Positions 43,650 through 51,965 of a stretch of 64,000 nt of DNA are shown one piece after another. The notes under the pieces are model-generated. The model worked only from the letters and a program-made list of their open reading frames with translations. It had not been told where the DNA came from and made no database searches. This stretch comes from Candidatus Edwardsbacteria bacterium (lineage in GTDB: Bacteria > Edwardsbacteria > AC1 > EtOH8). How positions within the stretch are numbered: position 1 is the stretch's first letter; every line of letters starts with the position of its first letter. The stretch is taken from contig JAVHLB010000006.1 of assembly GCA_031082425.1 (NCBI GenBank), forward strand, positions 128,001-192,000, written 5' to 3'. The translations under genes were made by a program, and so were the position numbers.

Positions 43650-44954
43650 TCAATTCTTCTTGGGCCAGTATTTATCTATCATCTCCTGCTTGATACCCAC
43701 CTCGTCCGGCGAAAAACATTCGGCCAGGGTCTGCCAGCCCAGGTCCAGGGCCTGTTCCAGCCCGATATCCACCTTCAGGTCCAAAAACCGTTTATAGAAC
43801 TTTTGGGAGTAATCCAGATAGCGTTCATCCTCCGGGGTCTTGTCGAAGCCCATGGCCAGCTTCTGCTCCACCTCCCGGCTCTTGGCGTACAGCCGGATCA
43901 TGCTGTTCATGATATGGCCGTGGTCCTCCCGGGTGACCTTGCCGATCACCAGCTGTTTCAGGCGGGACAGCGATCCGAAGGGCTCCACCACCCCCTTGCG
44001 CAGGTAGAATTGCCCCTCGGTGATGTAGCCGGTATTGTCCGGCACCGGGTGGGTGACATCGTCGCCCGGCATAGTGGTCACCGCCAGGATGGTGATGGAA
44101 CCGGCCCCCTCGAAATCCACCGCCTTCTCGTAGCGGGCCGCCAGGTCGCTGTACAGCGAGCCGGGATAGCCCAGGTTGGAGGGCACCTGGTCCATGGAGA
44201 TGGCGATCTCCTTGAGGGCGTCGGCGAAGGCGGTCATGTCGGACAGCAGCACCAGCACCCTTTTCCCCTGCACCCCGAACTGCTCGGCCGCCGCCAGGGC
44301 CAGGTCCGGCACCAGTAGCCGCTCCACCACCGGGTCGGAGGCGGTGTGGATGAACATGATGGTCCGGGACAACACTCCGGCCTGTTCGAAGGAAATTTTG
44401 AATTTGAGGTACTCGTCGTATTTCAGGCCGATGCCTCCCAAAATGACCACGTCGGCGTTGGCCCGCATCCCTATCCGGGCCAGCAGTTCGTTGTAGGGCT
44501 CCCCGGCCGCGGCGAAGATGGGCAGCTTCTGGCTCTCCACCAGCGGATTGAACACGTCCACCATCGGCACCCGGGTCTCGATGAATCCCCGGGGGATCAC
44601 CCGCCGGATGGGGTTGACCGACGGCCCGCCGATCTCTATCCTGGGCAGGGATCTCAGCTCCGGCCCGCCGTCCATCGGCCGGCCCGACCCGTTGAAGATC
44701 CTGCCCAGCAGGGCCTCCCCGAAGGCCACCTGCATGGGGTGCTTGAGGAACCGCACCTGGTCGCCGGTGGAGATGCCCCGGGTCCCGGCGAACACCTGCA
44801 GAAACACCTGGTCGCCCTGCAGCCGGATCACCTGGGCCAGCGATGAGCGGCCCTGTCCCTTGACGGTGGCCAGTTCGCCGTTGCGGATGCCAGCGGCATG
44901 GACGGTGATGATGTCCCCCTGGATCCGGGAGATCAGATCGTATTCCTGGATCAT
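43650..44954 (-). CDS. ntpB: V-type ATPase subunit B
   Basis: This 434-residue protein is the regulatory, non-catalytic head subunit. It starts IQEYDLISRIQGDIITVHAA, and has ILGGIGLKYDEYLKFKISFE near residue 165 and LVLLSDMTAFADALKEIAIS near 235, with YPGSLYSDLAARYEKAVDF. No Walker A glycine-lysine loop is present, as expected for B. It overlaps subunit A by 4 bases (ATGA). The C-terminal part includes RFLDLKVDIGLEQALDLGW, typical for the family. Confidence 0.95.
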   Translation of the reverse strand: MIQEYDLISRIQGDIITVHAAGIRNGELATVKGQGRSSLAQVIRLQGDQVFLQVFAGTRGISTGDQVRFLKHPMQVAFGEALLGRIFNGSGRPMDGGPELRSLPRIEIGGPSVNPIRRVIPRGFIETRVPMVDVFNPLVESQKLPIFAAAGEPYNELLARIGMRANADVVILGGIGLKYDEYLKFKISFEQAGVLSRTIMFIHTASDPVVERLLVPDLALAAAEQFGVQGKRVLVLLSDMTAFADALKEIAISMDQVPSNLGYPGSLYSDLAARYEKAVDFEGAGSITILAVTTMPGDDVTHPVPDNTGYITEGQFYLRKGVVEPFGSLSRLKQLVIGKVTREDHGHIMNSMIRLYAKSREVEQKLAMGFDKTPEDERYLDYSQKFYKRFLDLKVDIGLEQALDLGWQTLAECFSPDEVGIKQEMIDKYWPKKN

Positions 44955-46717
44955 CTTGCCTCCTTGCCCAGCATGGCGCCGATCTCCCGGCGGTATCCCA
45001 GATATTTTTCGCCCTGGTAGGGGCTGTACTTCATCTGGAAGAACAGGTTCTGCAGGCGGGTCATCTGGTCCCGGGCCTGCTGTTTGTTATCGAAATCGAA
45101 TCGGTGGCGGACCATCTCGGTCAACAGCAGGAAATCCTCTATCTGCCGCTGGCGCGGGGTGGCCCGGTCCACCGGGTCGAAGGAATCCTGTTGCAGGCAG
45201 GTGGCGTCCACGATCTCCGATTTCTGATAGGTGACCAGATCGTCCAGCGAGATGCCCTCCTCCCCCACCACCAGCATCATCTGCCGGACGGCGTTGCCGT
45301 CGGCCATCAGCTGATGGGTCTCCCTGACCATCTCCACCCATTCCGGATGGCGCCGGTTCAAAAATTCCTCCATCTGTTTGAGGTACAAACTCCAGGAGAT
45401 CAGGGGATCGATGGCCGGATACCTCCGCTGGTCGGACCGGCTGCGCGACAGCCCGTGGAAGGCCCCCACCACCTTGAGGGTGTTCTGGGTCACCGGCTCC
45501 TCGAAATTGCCCCCGGCCGGGGAGACGCTGCCGATCATGGTCAGCGAGCCGGTGCCCTCATTATGCAGTTTGACCACCCCGGCCCGCTCATAGACCGCCG
45601 CGATCCGGCTCTCCAGGTAGGCCGGAAAGGCCTCCTCGCCGGGGATCTCCTCCAGCCGGGCCGAGGATTCTCTTAAAGCCTGGGCCCAGCGCGAGGTGCT
45701 GTCGGCCAGCAGCAGGACCTTCAGGCCCAGCTGCCGGTAATACTCCCCCAGGGTCAGCCCGGTGTAGATGGAGGCCTCCCGGGCCGCCACCGGCATGGAG
45801 GAGGTGTTGCAGATGATCACCGTCCGGTCCATCAGGGAGCGCCCGGTCTTGGGATCCTCCAGCTGGGGGAACTCCCGGATGGTCTCCACCACCTCGCCGG
45901 CCCGCTCCCCGCAGGCCACGATGATGACGATGTCGGCCTCGGCGTAGCGGGAGATGATCTGCTGCAGCACGGTCTTGCCGGCCCCGAACGGTCCGGGGAT
46001 GCAGGCGGTGCCGCCCTCGGCCAGGGGGAAGAAGATGTCTATCAGCCGGCACTGGGTCAGCAGCTGCTGGTCCGGCAGCAGCCTTTCGCGGTAGGCCCGC
46101 ATGGGCTGTTTCACCGGCCACTCCTGTTTCATGGTGACCGTGATCTCCCTGCCGTCCTGATTCTTTATTTTGGCGATGGAGTGAGATATCTTATATTTGC
46201 CGGTCGGTGATATCTGTTGAATCTCCCAATTTCCCGAGAGTATTAAAGGAACCATGATGGGATGCTTAAACAGGCCTTCGGTGACATGCCCCAGATACTC
46301 ACCCGGTTTGACCCGGTCTCCTTTTTTAACCAGAGGCGTAAAGTCCCACAATTTCTCCTCATCCAGTGGAGCCAGATACTGCCCGCGCTTAAGGAAGAAT
46401 CCCTGGTTGTTCTCCAGCAGGGCCAGCGGATTCTGCAGCCCGTCGTAGATGTTGCCCAGCATGCCCGGCCCCAGCACGGCCGAAAGCACCTGTCCGGAGA
46501 AATCCACCCGGTCGCCGATCATCAGTCCGGCGGTGCTCTCGAAGACCTGCATGTCCACCTGGCGGCCCCGGATCCGGATGACCTCCGACTTCAGGGCCTG
46601 ACCCTGGCAGTGGACGTAGGCCACCTCGTTCTGCACCACCTCCCGGCCCGGGTCGATCTCGGCCACCACCAGCGGCCCGTTGACCGATACCACTCTTCCT
46701 ATGGTCTTATCCGTCAC
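44951..46717 (-). CDS. ntpA: V-type ATPase catalytic subunit A
   Basis: The 588-residue protein hydrolyses or makes ATP. Walker A is GPFGAGKT at residues 242-249; CGERAGEVVETIREFP follows near 275 and LLADSTSRWAQALRE near 345. The bulge or non-homologous region that distinguishes A from F-type beta is present around residues 110-190 (GQYLAPLDEEKLWDFTPLVK). Length is normal. It overlaps the DUF2764 gene by 4 bases. Confidence 0.96.
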   Translation of the reverse strand: MTDKTIGRVVSVNGPLVVAEIDPGREVVQNEVAYVHCQGQALKSEVIRIRGRQVDMQVFESTAGLMIGDRVDFSGQVLSAVLGPGMLGNIYDGLQNPLALLENNQGFFLKRGQYLAPLDEEKLWDFTPLVKKGDRVKPGEYLGHVTEGLFKHPIMVPLILSGNWEIQQISPTGKYKISHSIAKIKNQDGREITVTMKQEWPVKQPMRAYRERLLPDQQLLTQCRLIDIFFPLAEGGTACIPGPFGAGKTVLQQIISRYAEADIVIIVACGERAGEVVETIREFPQLEDPKTGRSLMDRTVIICNTSSMPVAAREASIYTGLTLGEYYRQLGLKVLLLADSTSRWAQALRESSARLEEIPGEEAFPAYLESRIAAVYERAGVVKLHNEGTGSLTMIGSVSPAGGNFEEPVTQNTLKVVGAFHGLSRSRSDQRRYPAIDPLISWSLYLKQMEEFLNRRHPEWVEMVRETHQLMADGNAVRQMMLVVGEEGISLDDLVTYQKSEIVDATCLQQDSFDPVDRATPRQRQIEDFLLLTEMVRHRFDFDNKQQARDQMTRLQNLFFQMKYSPYQGEKYLGYRREIGAMLGKEAR

Positions 46718-47442
46718 TTAACTTCTCCGGCAAATGTTATTTTATCCAGGTCGAATGGCTTTCCCTGATCCTGCCACCGGGAAAATATATAGGCCTGCGA
46801 CAGGTATCCCAGCAGGGCGCCCAGCGAAAAGCCGTCATGGTCCAGGCAGCCCGAGATGAACTTCAGCCGCTCCCGGTCCAGGTACCTCTCCGCCTCCAGC
46901 GGGCCGTCACATTCCTTGAGACCAGAAAGAAGCTGATCAAAATTATAAAACGTATTGTTCGGGGCCACCAGGTATCCGGCCGGGTCCAGGCCCGCCGCAG
47001 AGGCCCGCCAGGCGGTCAGCGCATTGCGCAGCTGGATCTCCCAGGGTAGGTATTTTTTCAAAAAGGCATTGCCGGACCTCTCCGCCGTCTGCAGGGCCAG
47101 GGTGTGATACCTCTCCCATAACTGATCGTAGACATATGGCCGGGCCGGGCCGCCAGCCTGGCCTTTCAGAAAATCCAGGATCACCTCCGGCAGGCCCTCC
47201 TGGGTGTCGATATCCTCCGGGGTCAATCTTCCCCCCGGCAGGAATTTTTCCCGGCCCGACTCCCGGCCGATGAAATTGGCCACGTCGGCGTAAAGCAGAT
47301 GGACCTCCAGCGTTTCCCGGTCGGCCGGAGCTATGTTCTGCCGGGCCTGGGCCGCCAGCCAGGTTAGCTCCGCCCCCAGGGGCTGGCCCAGGGCCGCCGG
47401 CAGGGGCGGCAGCAGGGACATCAGGTAATAATAATTGCCCAC
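46714..47442 (-). CDS. DUF2764 V-ATPase-associated protein
   Basis: The 242-residue protein starts MGNYYYLMSLLPPLPAALGQ, the DUF2764 signature. This family is found between the E and A genes in the short bacterial V-ATPase operons (for example those of Chlamydia and spirochaetes), where no recognisable C subunit is encoded. It probably fills the position of subunit C, linking rotor and head; that is inference. The body is helical and acidic (FIGRESGREKFLPGGRLTPE, ISGCLDHDGFSLGALLGYLS). It overlaps subunit A and is 5 bases from subunit E. Confidence 0.88.
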   Translation of the reverse strand: MGNYYYLMSLLPPLPAALGQPLGAELTWLAAQARQNIAPADRETLEVHLLYADVANFIGRESGREKFLPGGRLTPEDIDTQEGLPEVILDFLKGQAGGPARPYVYDQLWERYHTLALQTAERSGNAFLKKYLPWEIQLRNALTAWRASAAGLDPAGYLVAPNNTFYNFDQLLSGLKECDGPLEAERYLDRERLKFISGCLDHDGFSLGALLGYLSQAYIFSRWQDQGKPFDLDKITFAGEVK

Positions 47443-47447
47443 CGGAC

Positions 47448-48068
47448 CTATTTCTCCCTGGGAGCAAAGAAATGCTTGCGGAAGCGGGGGGAACAGAAAT
47501 CGGACAAGGCCTCGGTAAGCCCGTCGCTGAAATTGAAGTGAGTACCCGTTCCCTGCACTCCCAGTTTGAAGCCGAAGCTTATTTTATCCGTGAAATGGAC
47601 GTCCACGTGGCCGAGCATCTTCTTCCCGCATTTTTCCAGGCACCAGGCTTCCAGTTCCTTCTTCTGCTTTTCCGGAAGCAGTAGTTCTATCCTGGCCTCC
47701 TGTCCTATCGACTTGGCATAGGCTTCCAGAACATGCTCGATCATTTTGGGCAGGAACCCGGGAGCCGACACGGCCTGGCGGATCTCCTCGGACAGGACCG
47801 GGCTGACCACCGAGGTCTCCAGTTCTTCCTGAACTTTGATCAAAAAATTCCGAGCGGCGGTATCCATGTCCGCTTCCATCTGCTTTTTTATTAGTTCAGC
47901 CTCGGTTTTGGCTTGGGATACTGTCTCATCGGCCTGTTTGAGGGCCACGGCGTTGATGGCCTCGGCCTCAAGTTTGGCCTCGGCCAGTATCCTGTCGGCC
48001 TGGCCCTTGGCCGGCTCGATTATCCCGTCCTTAAGCTCCTTGGTGATATCGCCCAGGGTTCTGGTCAT
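47448..48068 (-). CDS. ntpE: V-type ATPase subunit E
   Basis: The 206-residue protein is the peripheral stalk subunit. The N-terminal half is a long charged helix (KGQADRILAEAKLEAEAINA and VALKQADETVSQAKTEAELI) and the C-terminal half a compact domain (LLPEKQKKELEAWCLEKCGK, ISFGFKLGVQGTGTHFNFSD). This is the usual E/NtpE layout. It is the first gene of the ATPase operon and has an AAGGAG site 8 bases before the ATG. A promoter was not clear. Confidence 0.88.
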   Translation of the reverse strand: MTRTLGDITKELKDGIIEPAKGQADRILAEAKLEAEAINAVALKQADETVSQAKTEAELIKKQMEADMDTAARNFLIKVQEELETSVVSPVLSEEIRQAVSAPGFLPKMIEHVLEAYAKSIGQEARIELLLPEKQKKELEAWCLEKCGKKMLGHVDVHFTDKISFGFKLGVQGTGTHFNFSDGLTEALSDFCSPRFRKHFFAPREK

Positions 48069-48151
48069 TTATATTCTCCTTTTTCTTGGAAGCATGACTG
48101 GTCAATTTAATATTTCAAAATGCAAATATTAAATTGCATATTTCAAATTTA

Positions 48152-48511
48152 TTATTTGCCCCGCTTGGCCGTTATCACAGATTTTGCAATTATTTTTACC
48201 AACTCGTTTGCTTCATTCAAAAGGCCTTCTGTTTGAGCGTCCGGCACTAATTGAGCCTTGCGGATGAGCCTTAGCCAATACAATGATTCTTTTAATTCTT
48301 TCAGAACGATCTGCATCTTATGGATGAAATCATTCTTGCTTTCTGCCCCGCAGCATTCCTCATAATTTGCTCCGGCCGATGTCGCAGATCTCATTAGTTG
48401 TTTCGAAACATGAAAACCAGCAGCACTTTTTGCCAAAGGGCTCATCAGCTTGATGACATTGGCGGCAAAATTCAACAGGCGTTCTGATATTTCATTCTTC
48501 TGCAGACTCAT
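48152..48511 (-). CDS. Four-helix-bundle protein (S23-type, 23S rRNA intervening-sequence family)
   Basis: The 119-residue protein has the family features ERLLNFAANVIKLMSPLAKS, then HVSKQLMRSATSAGANYEEC, and DFIHKMQIVLKELKESLYWL. Such proteins form pentameric bundles; they are often encoded inside 23S rRNA intervening sequences but also stand alone in chromosomes. Function is unknown. Here the gene stands between two AT-rich repeat-like stretches (48069-48151 and 48512-48566) and may be a mobile passenger between the ATPase operon and dapL. Confidence 0.87.
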   Translation of the reverse strand: MSLQKNEISERLLNFAANVIKLMSPLAKSAAGFHVSKQLMRSATSAGANYEECCGAESKNDFIHKMQIVLKELKESLYWLRLIRKAQLVPDAQTEGLLNEANELVKIIAKSVITAKRGK

Positions 48512-48566
48512 TTTTCAATTTGAATTTTTAATTTTACAATTTACATTTTGCATTTTGCATTTTTAA

Positions 48567-49721
48567 TCAAAGTATCTTCCCGATCCTCTCCACCGCTTCC
48601 TTCATCCGCTGGCTGGGTATGGTCAATGCCATCCGCACGTATCCTTCTCCGTTGGCCCCGAAGCCGACCCCCGGCACCGCCATCACCCCGGCCTTCTCCA
48701 ATAAAAGATCGGCGAAGTCTATCGACCCCGTTTTGCCCGGCGTCTTCAGCCACAGGTAGAAGGTGGCTTTTGGCAGATCGAACTCCAGCCCCATTTTCCT
48801 CAGCCCGGCGGCCAGGATGTCCCGGCGCTCCTGGTAGATCCGGCAGTTGTCCCTGACGCATTCCTGCGATCCATCCAGGGCGGCGATCCCGGCGTACTGC
48901 ACCGCCTGGAACACCCCGGAATCGGTGTTGGTCTTTATCCTGAGAAGGGCTGATAGGATCTCTGCATTGCCCACCGCCATCCCTATCCGCCAGCCGGTCA
49001 TGTTGTAGGTCTTGGAGAGCGAATGGAACTCAATGGCGCATTCTTTGGCCCCCTCCACCTGCATGATGCTGGGCGGCCGGTAGCCGTCGAAGGCGATCTC
49101 GGAATAGATCCCGTCGTTGAGGATGATGATCCCGTTTTTGACAGCCCACTCGACCAGCTCCCGGTAGAAATCCAGGTCGGCCACCGCCGAGGTGGGATTG
49201 CTGGGATAGCACAGGAAAATGGCCTTGATCCCCTTGGTGGGAAGTTCGGAGATGACCGGCAGGTATCTGTTCTCCGGCCGGACCGGGTACTTTATGATCT
49301 CGGCCCCGGCGAACATGGTCTGGGCGGCGTAGACCGGATAGCCCGGATCGGGGCACAGCACCCTGTCGCCCGGCCCGAACAGGGCCCAGCAGATGTGGGC
49401 CAGGCCGTCCTTGGCGCCCATCAGGGCCACCACCTCTTTGTTTGGGTCGAGGTTGGCCGAGAATCTTTTCCGGTACCAGCCGGCCACCGCCCGGCGGAAG
49501 GACGGCATCCCGTCGTAGGTGGGATAGCAATGGTTCTCGATGTTGCCGGCCTGGGCGCACAGGGCATCCACGATGTGCTTGGGCGTGGGCAGGTCGGGAT
49601 CGCCCACCCCCAGGTCGATGATGTCGGCCCCCTTATCCTGCAGCTCCTTCTTCTTGGCGTTGAGCTGGGCGAACAGGTAGGGCGGCAGCTTTTGCAGCCG
49701 GTCGGCGGCGATTATCCTCAT
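48567..49721 (-). CDS. dapL: LL-diaminopimelate aminotransferase
   Basis: The 384-residue PLP enzyme converts tetrahydrodipicolinate directly to LL-DAP with glutamate, a shortcut in lysine and peptidoglycan synthesis. It begins MRIIAADRLQKLPPYLFAQL and has GADIIDLGVGDPDLPTPKHI, typical of DapL. The PLP lysine is in HSLSKTYNMTGWRIGMAVGN near residue 232. NPTSAVADLDFY replaces the usual NPTG loop, which fits the class I aminotransferase group. It is found in plants, Chlamydia and several candidate phyla. It overlaps the TPR gene by 4 bases. Confidence 0.92.
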   Translation of the reverse strand: MRIIAADRLQKLPPYLFAQLNAKKKELQDKGADIIDLGVGDPDLPTPKHIVDALCAQAGNIENHCYPTYDGMPSFRRAVAGWYRKRFSANLDPNKEVVALMGAKDGLAHICWALFGPGDRVLCPDPGYPVYAAQTMFAGAEIIKYPVRPENRYLPVISELPTKGIKAIFLCYPSNPTSAVADLDFYRELVEWAVKNGIIILNDGIYSEIAFDGYRPPSIMQVEGAKECAIEFHSLSKTYNMTGWRIGMAVGNAEILSALLRIKTNTDSGVFQAVQYAGIAALDGSQECVRDNCRIYQERRDILAAGLRKMGLEFDLPKATFYLWLKTPGKTGSIDFADLLLEKAGVMAVPGVGFGANGEGYVRMALTIPSQRMKEAVERIGKIL

Positions 49722-50464
49722 TGATCCCCCCTCAGCAGGCCGAGCTTCTTCCTGGCGATGTCGTTCTGGATCATGCTCCCCGCATCATTCTTCAAAAACA
49801 GTTCCAGGGCCCGGATGGCTTCCCCGGTCTCTTCTTTTGTCCGCGGTTTCTTGGACGCTAATCTGGAGCCCAGCAGATAATAGGCTTCTATCTTCTGCGG
49901 ATCATATTTTATGGCCAGCCGGAGGCACTTGATGGATTCGTTCAGGTCCTTTTCCCGGGTCAGGCCATAGGCTAAATTGTAATAGTTGTCGGCATTGCCC
50001 GGATCCAAGGCGATAGCCTGGTTAAAATATTTGACTGCGGAATCGGGCATGGTTCTGGTCAGATAACAATACCCTATATTGGAATAAAATACCGCCGGAT
50101 TGGAGCAGTTGGCCAGGCCCTGCTTAAAAGCGGCAACGGCCCGGTCCAGGGAATCGCTGTTCAAATAGGCCTGGCCCAGTGAAATATAGGCCGCTTCATA
50201 TTTGGGATCATATTTTAGGGCCGAATCAAAACATCTTATGGCCTCTGCGCGGTGCTTGGGATTGGAATAGATGATCCCCAGGTTATAATAGGCGTCGGCA
50301 AAACCGGGGTCCTTGCTTATGGCATAGGTGAATTCCTTGATGGAATTCAAGGTATCGCCGGATTGAAAGGCCTGGACCCCTTTCCCGAAATGCTCCTCGG
50401 GCGTCCCGCCGACGCAGCCGACGGCGATCAGGGATAAGATCAGGATCGATAAGATGTGTTTCAT
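49718..50464 (-). CDS. TPR-repeat lipoprotein
   Basis: The 248-residue product has a lipoprotein signal (MKHILSILILSLIAVGC, Cys17), then about six TPR units, visible as repeats of PGFADAYYNLGIIYSNPKHR- and PKYEAAYISLGQAYLNSDSL-type helices. TPR domains bind proteins. It is likely an envelope scaffold or assembly factor. Its stop overlaps dapL. Confidence 0.83.
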   Translation of the reverse strand: MKHILSILILSLIAVGCVGGTPEEHFGKGVQAFQSGDTLNSIKEFTYAISKDPGFADAYYNLGIIYSNPKHRAEAIRCFDSALKYDPKYEAAYISLGQAYLNSDSLDRAVAAFKQGLANCSNPAVFYSNIGYCYLTRTMPDSAVKYFNQAIALDPGNADNYYNLAYGLTREKDLNESIKCLRLAIKYDPQKIEAYYLLGSRLASKKPRTKEETGEAIRALELFLKNDAGSMIQNDIARKKLGLLRGDQ

Positions 50465-50503
50465 ATTAATATTATAGATTTTATTTTTTTAACTCGTCCT
50501 TCT

Positions 50504-50549
50504 CCCTTCTCTTGGGCTTGTGCTGAGCCTGTCGAAGCAAAGAGAAGGG
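50504..50549. repeat. Palindromic intergenic element (CCCTTCTCTT / AAGAGAAGGG)
   Basis: A 10-bp stem encloses a 26-base loop with TGCTGAGCCTGTCGAAGC. It lies between dapB and the TPR gene. It may be a dispersed element or a weak terminator. Confidence 0.5.
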
Positions 50550-50561
50550 TTGGGGTTGAGT

Positions 50562-51332
50562 CTATTTTTCAAGTACGTCCTTCATGTCGTACATCCCCGG
50601 TCTGGCCCGGGCCAGGAATCTGGCCGCCGCCAGCGCCCCCTCGGCGAACACCCTTCGGCTGTGGGCCCGGTGGGTGAACTCCAGCCGCTCGCCCGGGCCG
50701 GCAAAAACCACCGTATGCTCGCCCACGATATCCCCGGCCCGGATGGAGACCACCCCGATCTCGCCCTCGGCCCGGGGTTTGCCGGAGCTCTCCCGCTGGT
50801 AGACCGGCTGGCCGCCCCGCGCCGCAGTTATCTCGGACAGCAGTTTCTTGGCGGTGCCGCTGGGGGCGTCCTTTTTGTTTTTATGGTGGGATTCGATGAT
50901 CTCCACGTCGTAGTTGCCGGGGATGATCCTGGCGGCCCGGGAGATGATGTCATAAAACAGGTTGACCCCGATGGACAGGTTGGAGGAGACCAGCAGGGGG
51001 ATCTTTTTCGATAGTTCCTGCAGTTCTTTCGTTTGATCGGGGTTGATCCCGGTGGCGCCGATGACCATGGGCTTTTTATGCTGGGCCGCGATCCGGGCGT
51101 TCTTTAGCGAGGCCTCGGGCGAGGTGAAATCTATCACCACGTCGCCTTGGTCTATTATTTTGCCGAGATCCGCCGACAGCTCCGGCAGAGTGTCCCCGAA
51201 TTTCTGTCCGATCATCGAGTATCCTAGACATTCCACCAAGCCGACAATGGCGAAATCCGGATTTTCCCGGCAGGCGTCTATTATGGCCCGGCCCATCCGG
51301 CCGGCCGCCCCGCAGATGATGATGTTTATCAT
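50562..51332 (-). CDS. dapB: 4-hydroxy-tetrahydrodipicolinate reductase
   Basis: The 256-residue enzyme starts MINIIICGAAGRMGRAIIDA, the NAD(P)-binding loop GxxGxMG. It has VVIDFTSPEASLKNARIAAQ and VIGATGINPDQTKEL, and the catalytic region IIESHHKNKKDAPSGTAKKL with His-His and the Lys-Asp-Ala-Pro-Ser-Gly-Thr-Ala motif. It produces tetrahydrodipicolinate for DapL. The start matches all homologues. The first codons recur as a relic at 51896-51961. Confidence 0.96.
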   Translation of the reverse strand: MINIIICGAAGRMGRAIIDACRENPDFAIVGLVECLGYSMIGQKFGDTLPELSADLGKIIDQGDVVIDFTSPEASLKNARIAAQHKKPMVIGATGINPDQTKELQELSKKIPLLVSSNLSIGVNLFYDIISRAARIIPGNYDVEIIESHHKNKKDAPSGTAKKLLSEITAARGGQPVYQRESSGKPRAEGEIGVVSIRAGDIVGEHTVVFAGPGERLEFTHRAHSRRVFAEGALAAARFLARARPGMYDMKDVLEK

Positions 51333-51374
51333 GGTTTCATTCCTTGATCGATTTGAACCTTGCTGACCATTATA

Positions 51375-51872
51375 TTACCAGGAAAGGGTAAGATATACCG
51401 ATTTATTGAATGGGTCGGCCCTCAATCCGATCTTATGCTTTTCATACAGCACTGTGTTGTATCTTTCCACGGCAAGGCAGATATGTTCTTCAGCATTCAT
51501 TACGAAAACAAATCCTATGGTGGCGACTCCGATGCCGGCGAATAGAACCGGCTTATTGAGTTCATTTCCTGCCATGGCTTGCCCCAATGGATAACCTATA
51601 AGCGCACCACCAACAATTCCGAAAAGCTGGCCATAACTATTCCACGCTTTGCCACGGGAGAAAGATTCCTCCATTTCACTGTCGTAAACCTGGTCTAATA
51701 TTGATCCCAGTTCTTTGATGTTCTTTACCTTGATGTCGTCAACTTTATAGGTTTTAAAATACCGGCCGCTGATCTCTATTTCCTTTGGCGCCGGGGGTGT
51801 TTGGGCGGATATTCCCGTGGTGGTTAGGAAAAGCGCACCCACAAAGAAAACAACTGCTGTTTTGAATTTCAT
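51375..51872 (-). CDS. Small exported protein inserted between two copies of the dapB start
   Basis: I do not recognise this 165-residue protein. A signal peptide ends at TGISAQ (residues 1-24). The following part (ISGRYFKTYKVDDIKVKNIK) is acidic/basic mixed. A hydrophobic, glycine-rich stretch (LFGIVGGALIGYPLGQAMAG and VLFAGIGVATIGFVFVMNAE) could span a membrane, so it might be membrane-anchored. The gene lies inside a pair of direct repeats of 67 bp, which contain the border between the upstream gene and dapB. That suggests insertion as a cargo gene. Confidence 0.65.
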   Translation of the reverse strand: MKFKTAVVFFVGALFLTTTGISAQTPPAPKEIEISGRYFKTYKVDDIKVKNIKELGSILDQVYDSEMEESFSRGKAWNSYGQLFGIVGGALIGYPLGQAMAGNELNKPVLFAGIGVATIGFVFVMNAEEHICLAVERYNTVLYEKHKIGLRADPFNKSVYLTLSW

Positions 51873-51895
51873 TGGCTTTCCCCCTGAATACGGTT

Positions 51896-51961
51896 TTACT
51901 GATAAATTTCAGGCCCTCTTCCCATCCTGCCGCCCGCCCCGCAGATTATCAGGTTTATCAT
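51896..51961 (-). pseudogene. Relic of the dapB 5' end
   Basis: Translated, it reads MINLIICGAGGRMGRGPEIY then Gln and a stop; the first 15 codons match intact DapB at 13 positions. The surrounding DNA (51921-51987) aligns with 51292-51358 at about 57 of 67 bases. The relic begins 5 bases after the stop of the upstream gene and ends in frame-closing sequence just upstream of the inserted small protein gene. Confidence 0.82.
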
Positions 51962-51965
51962 ATTT

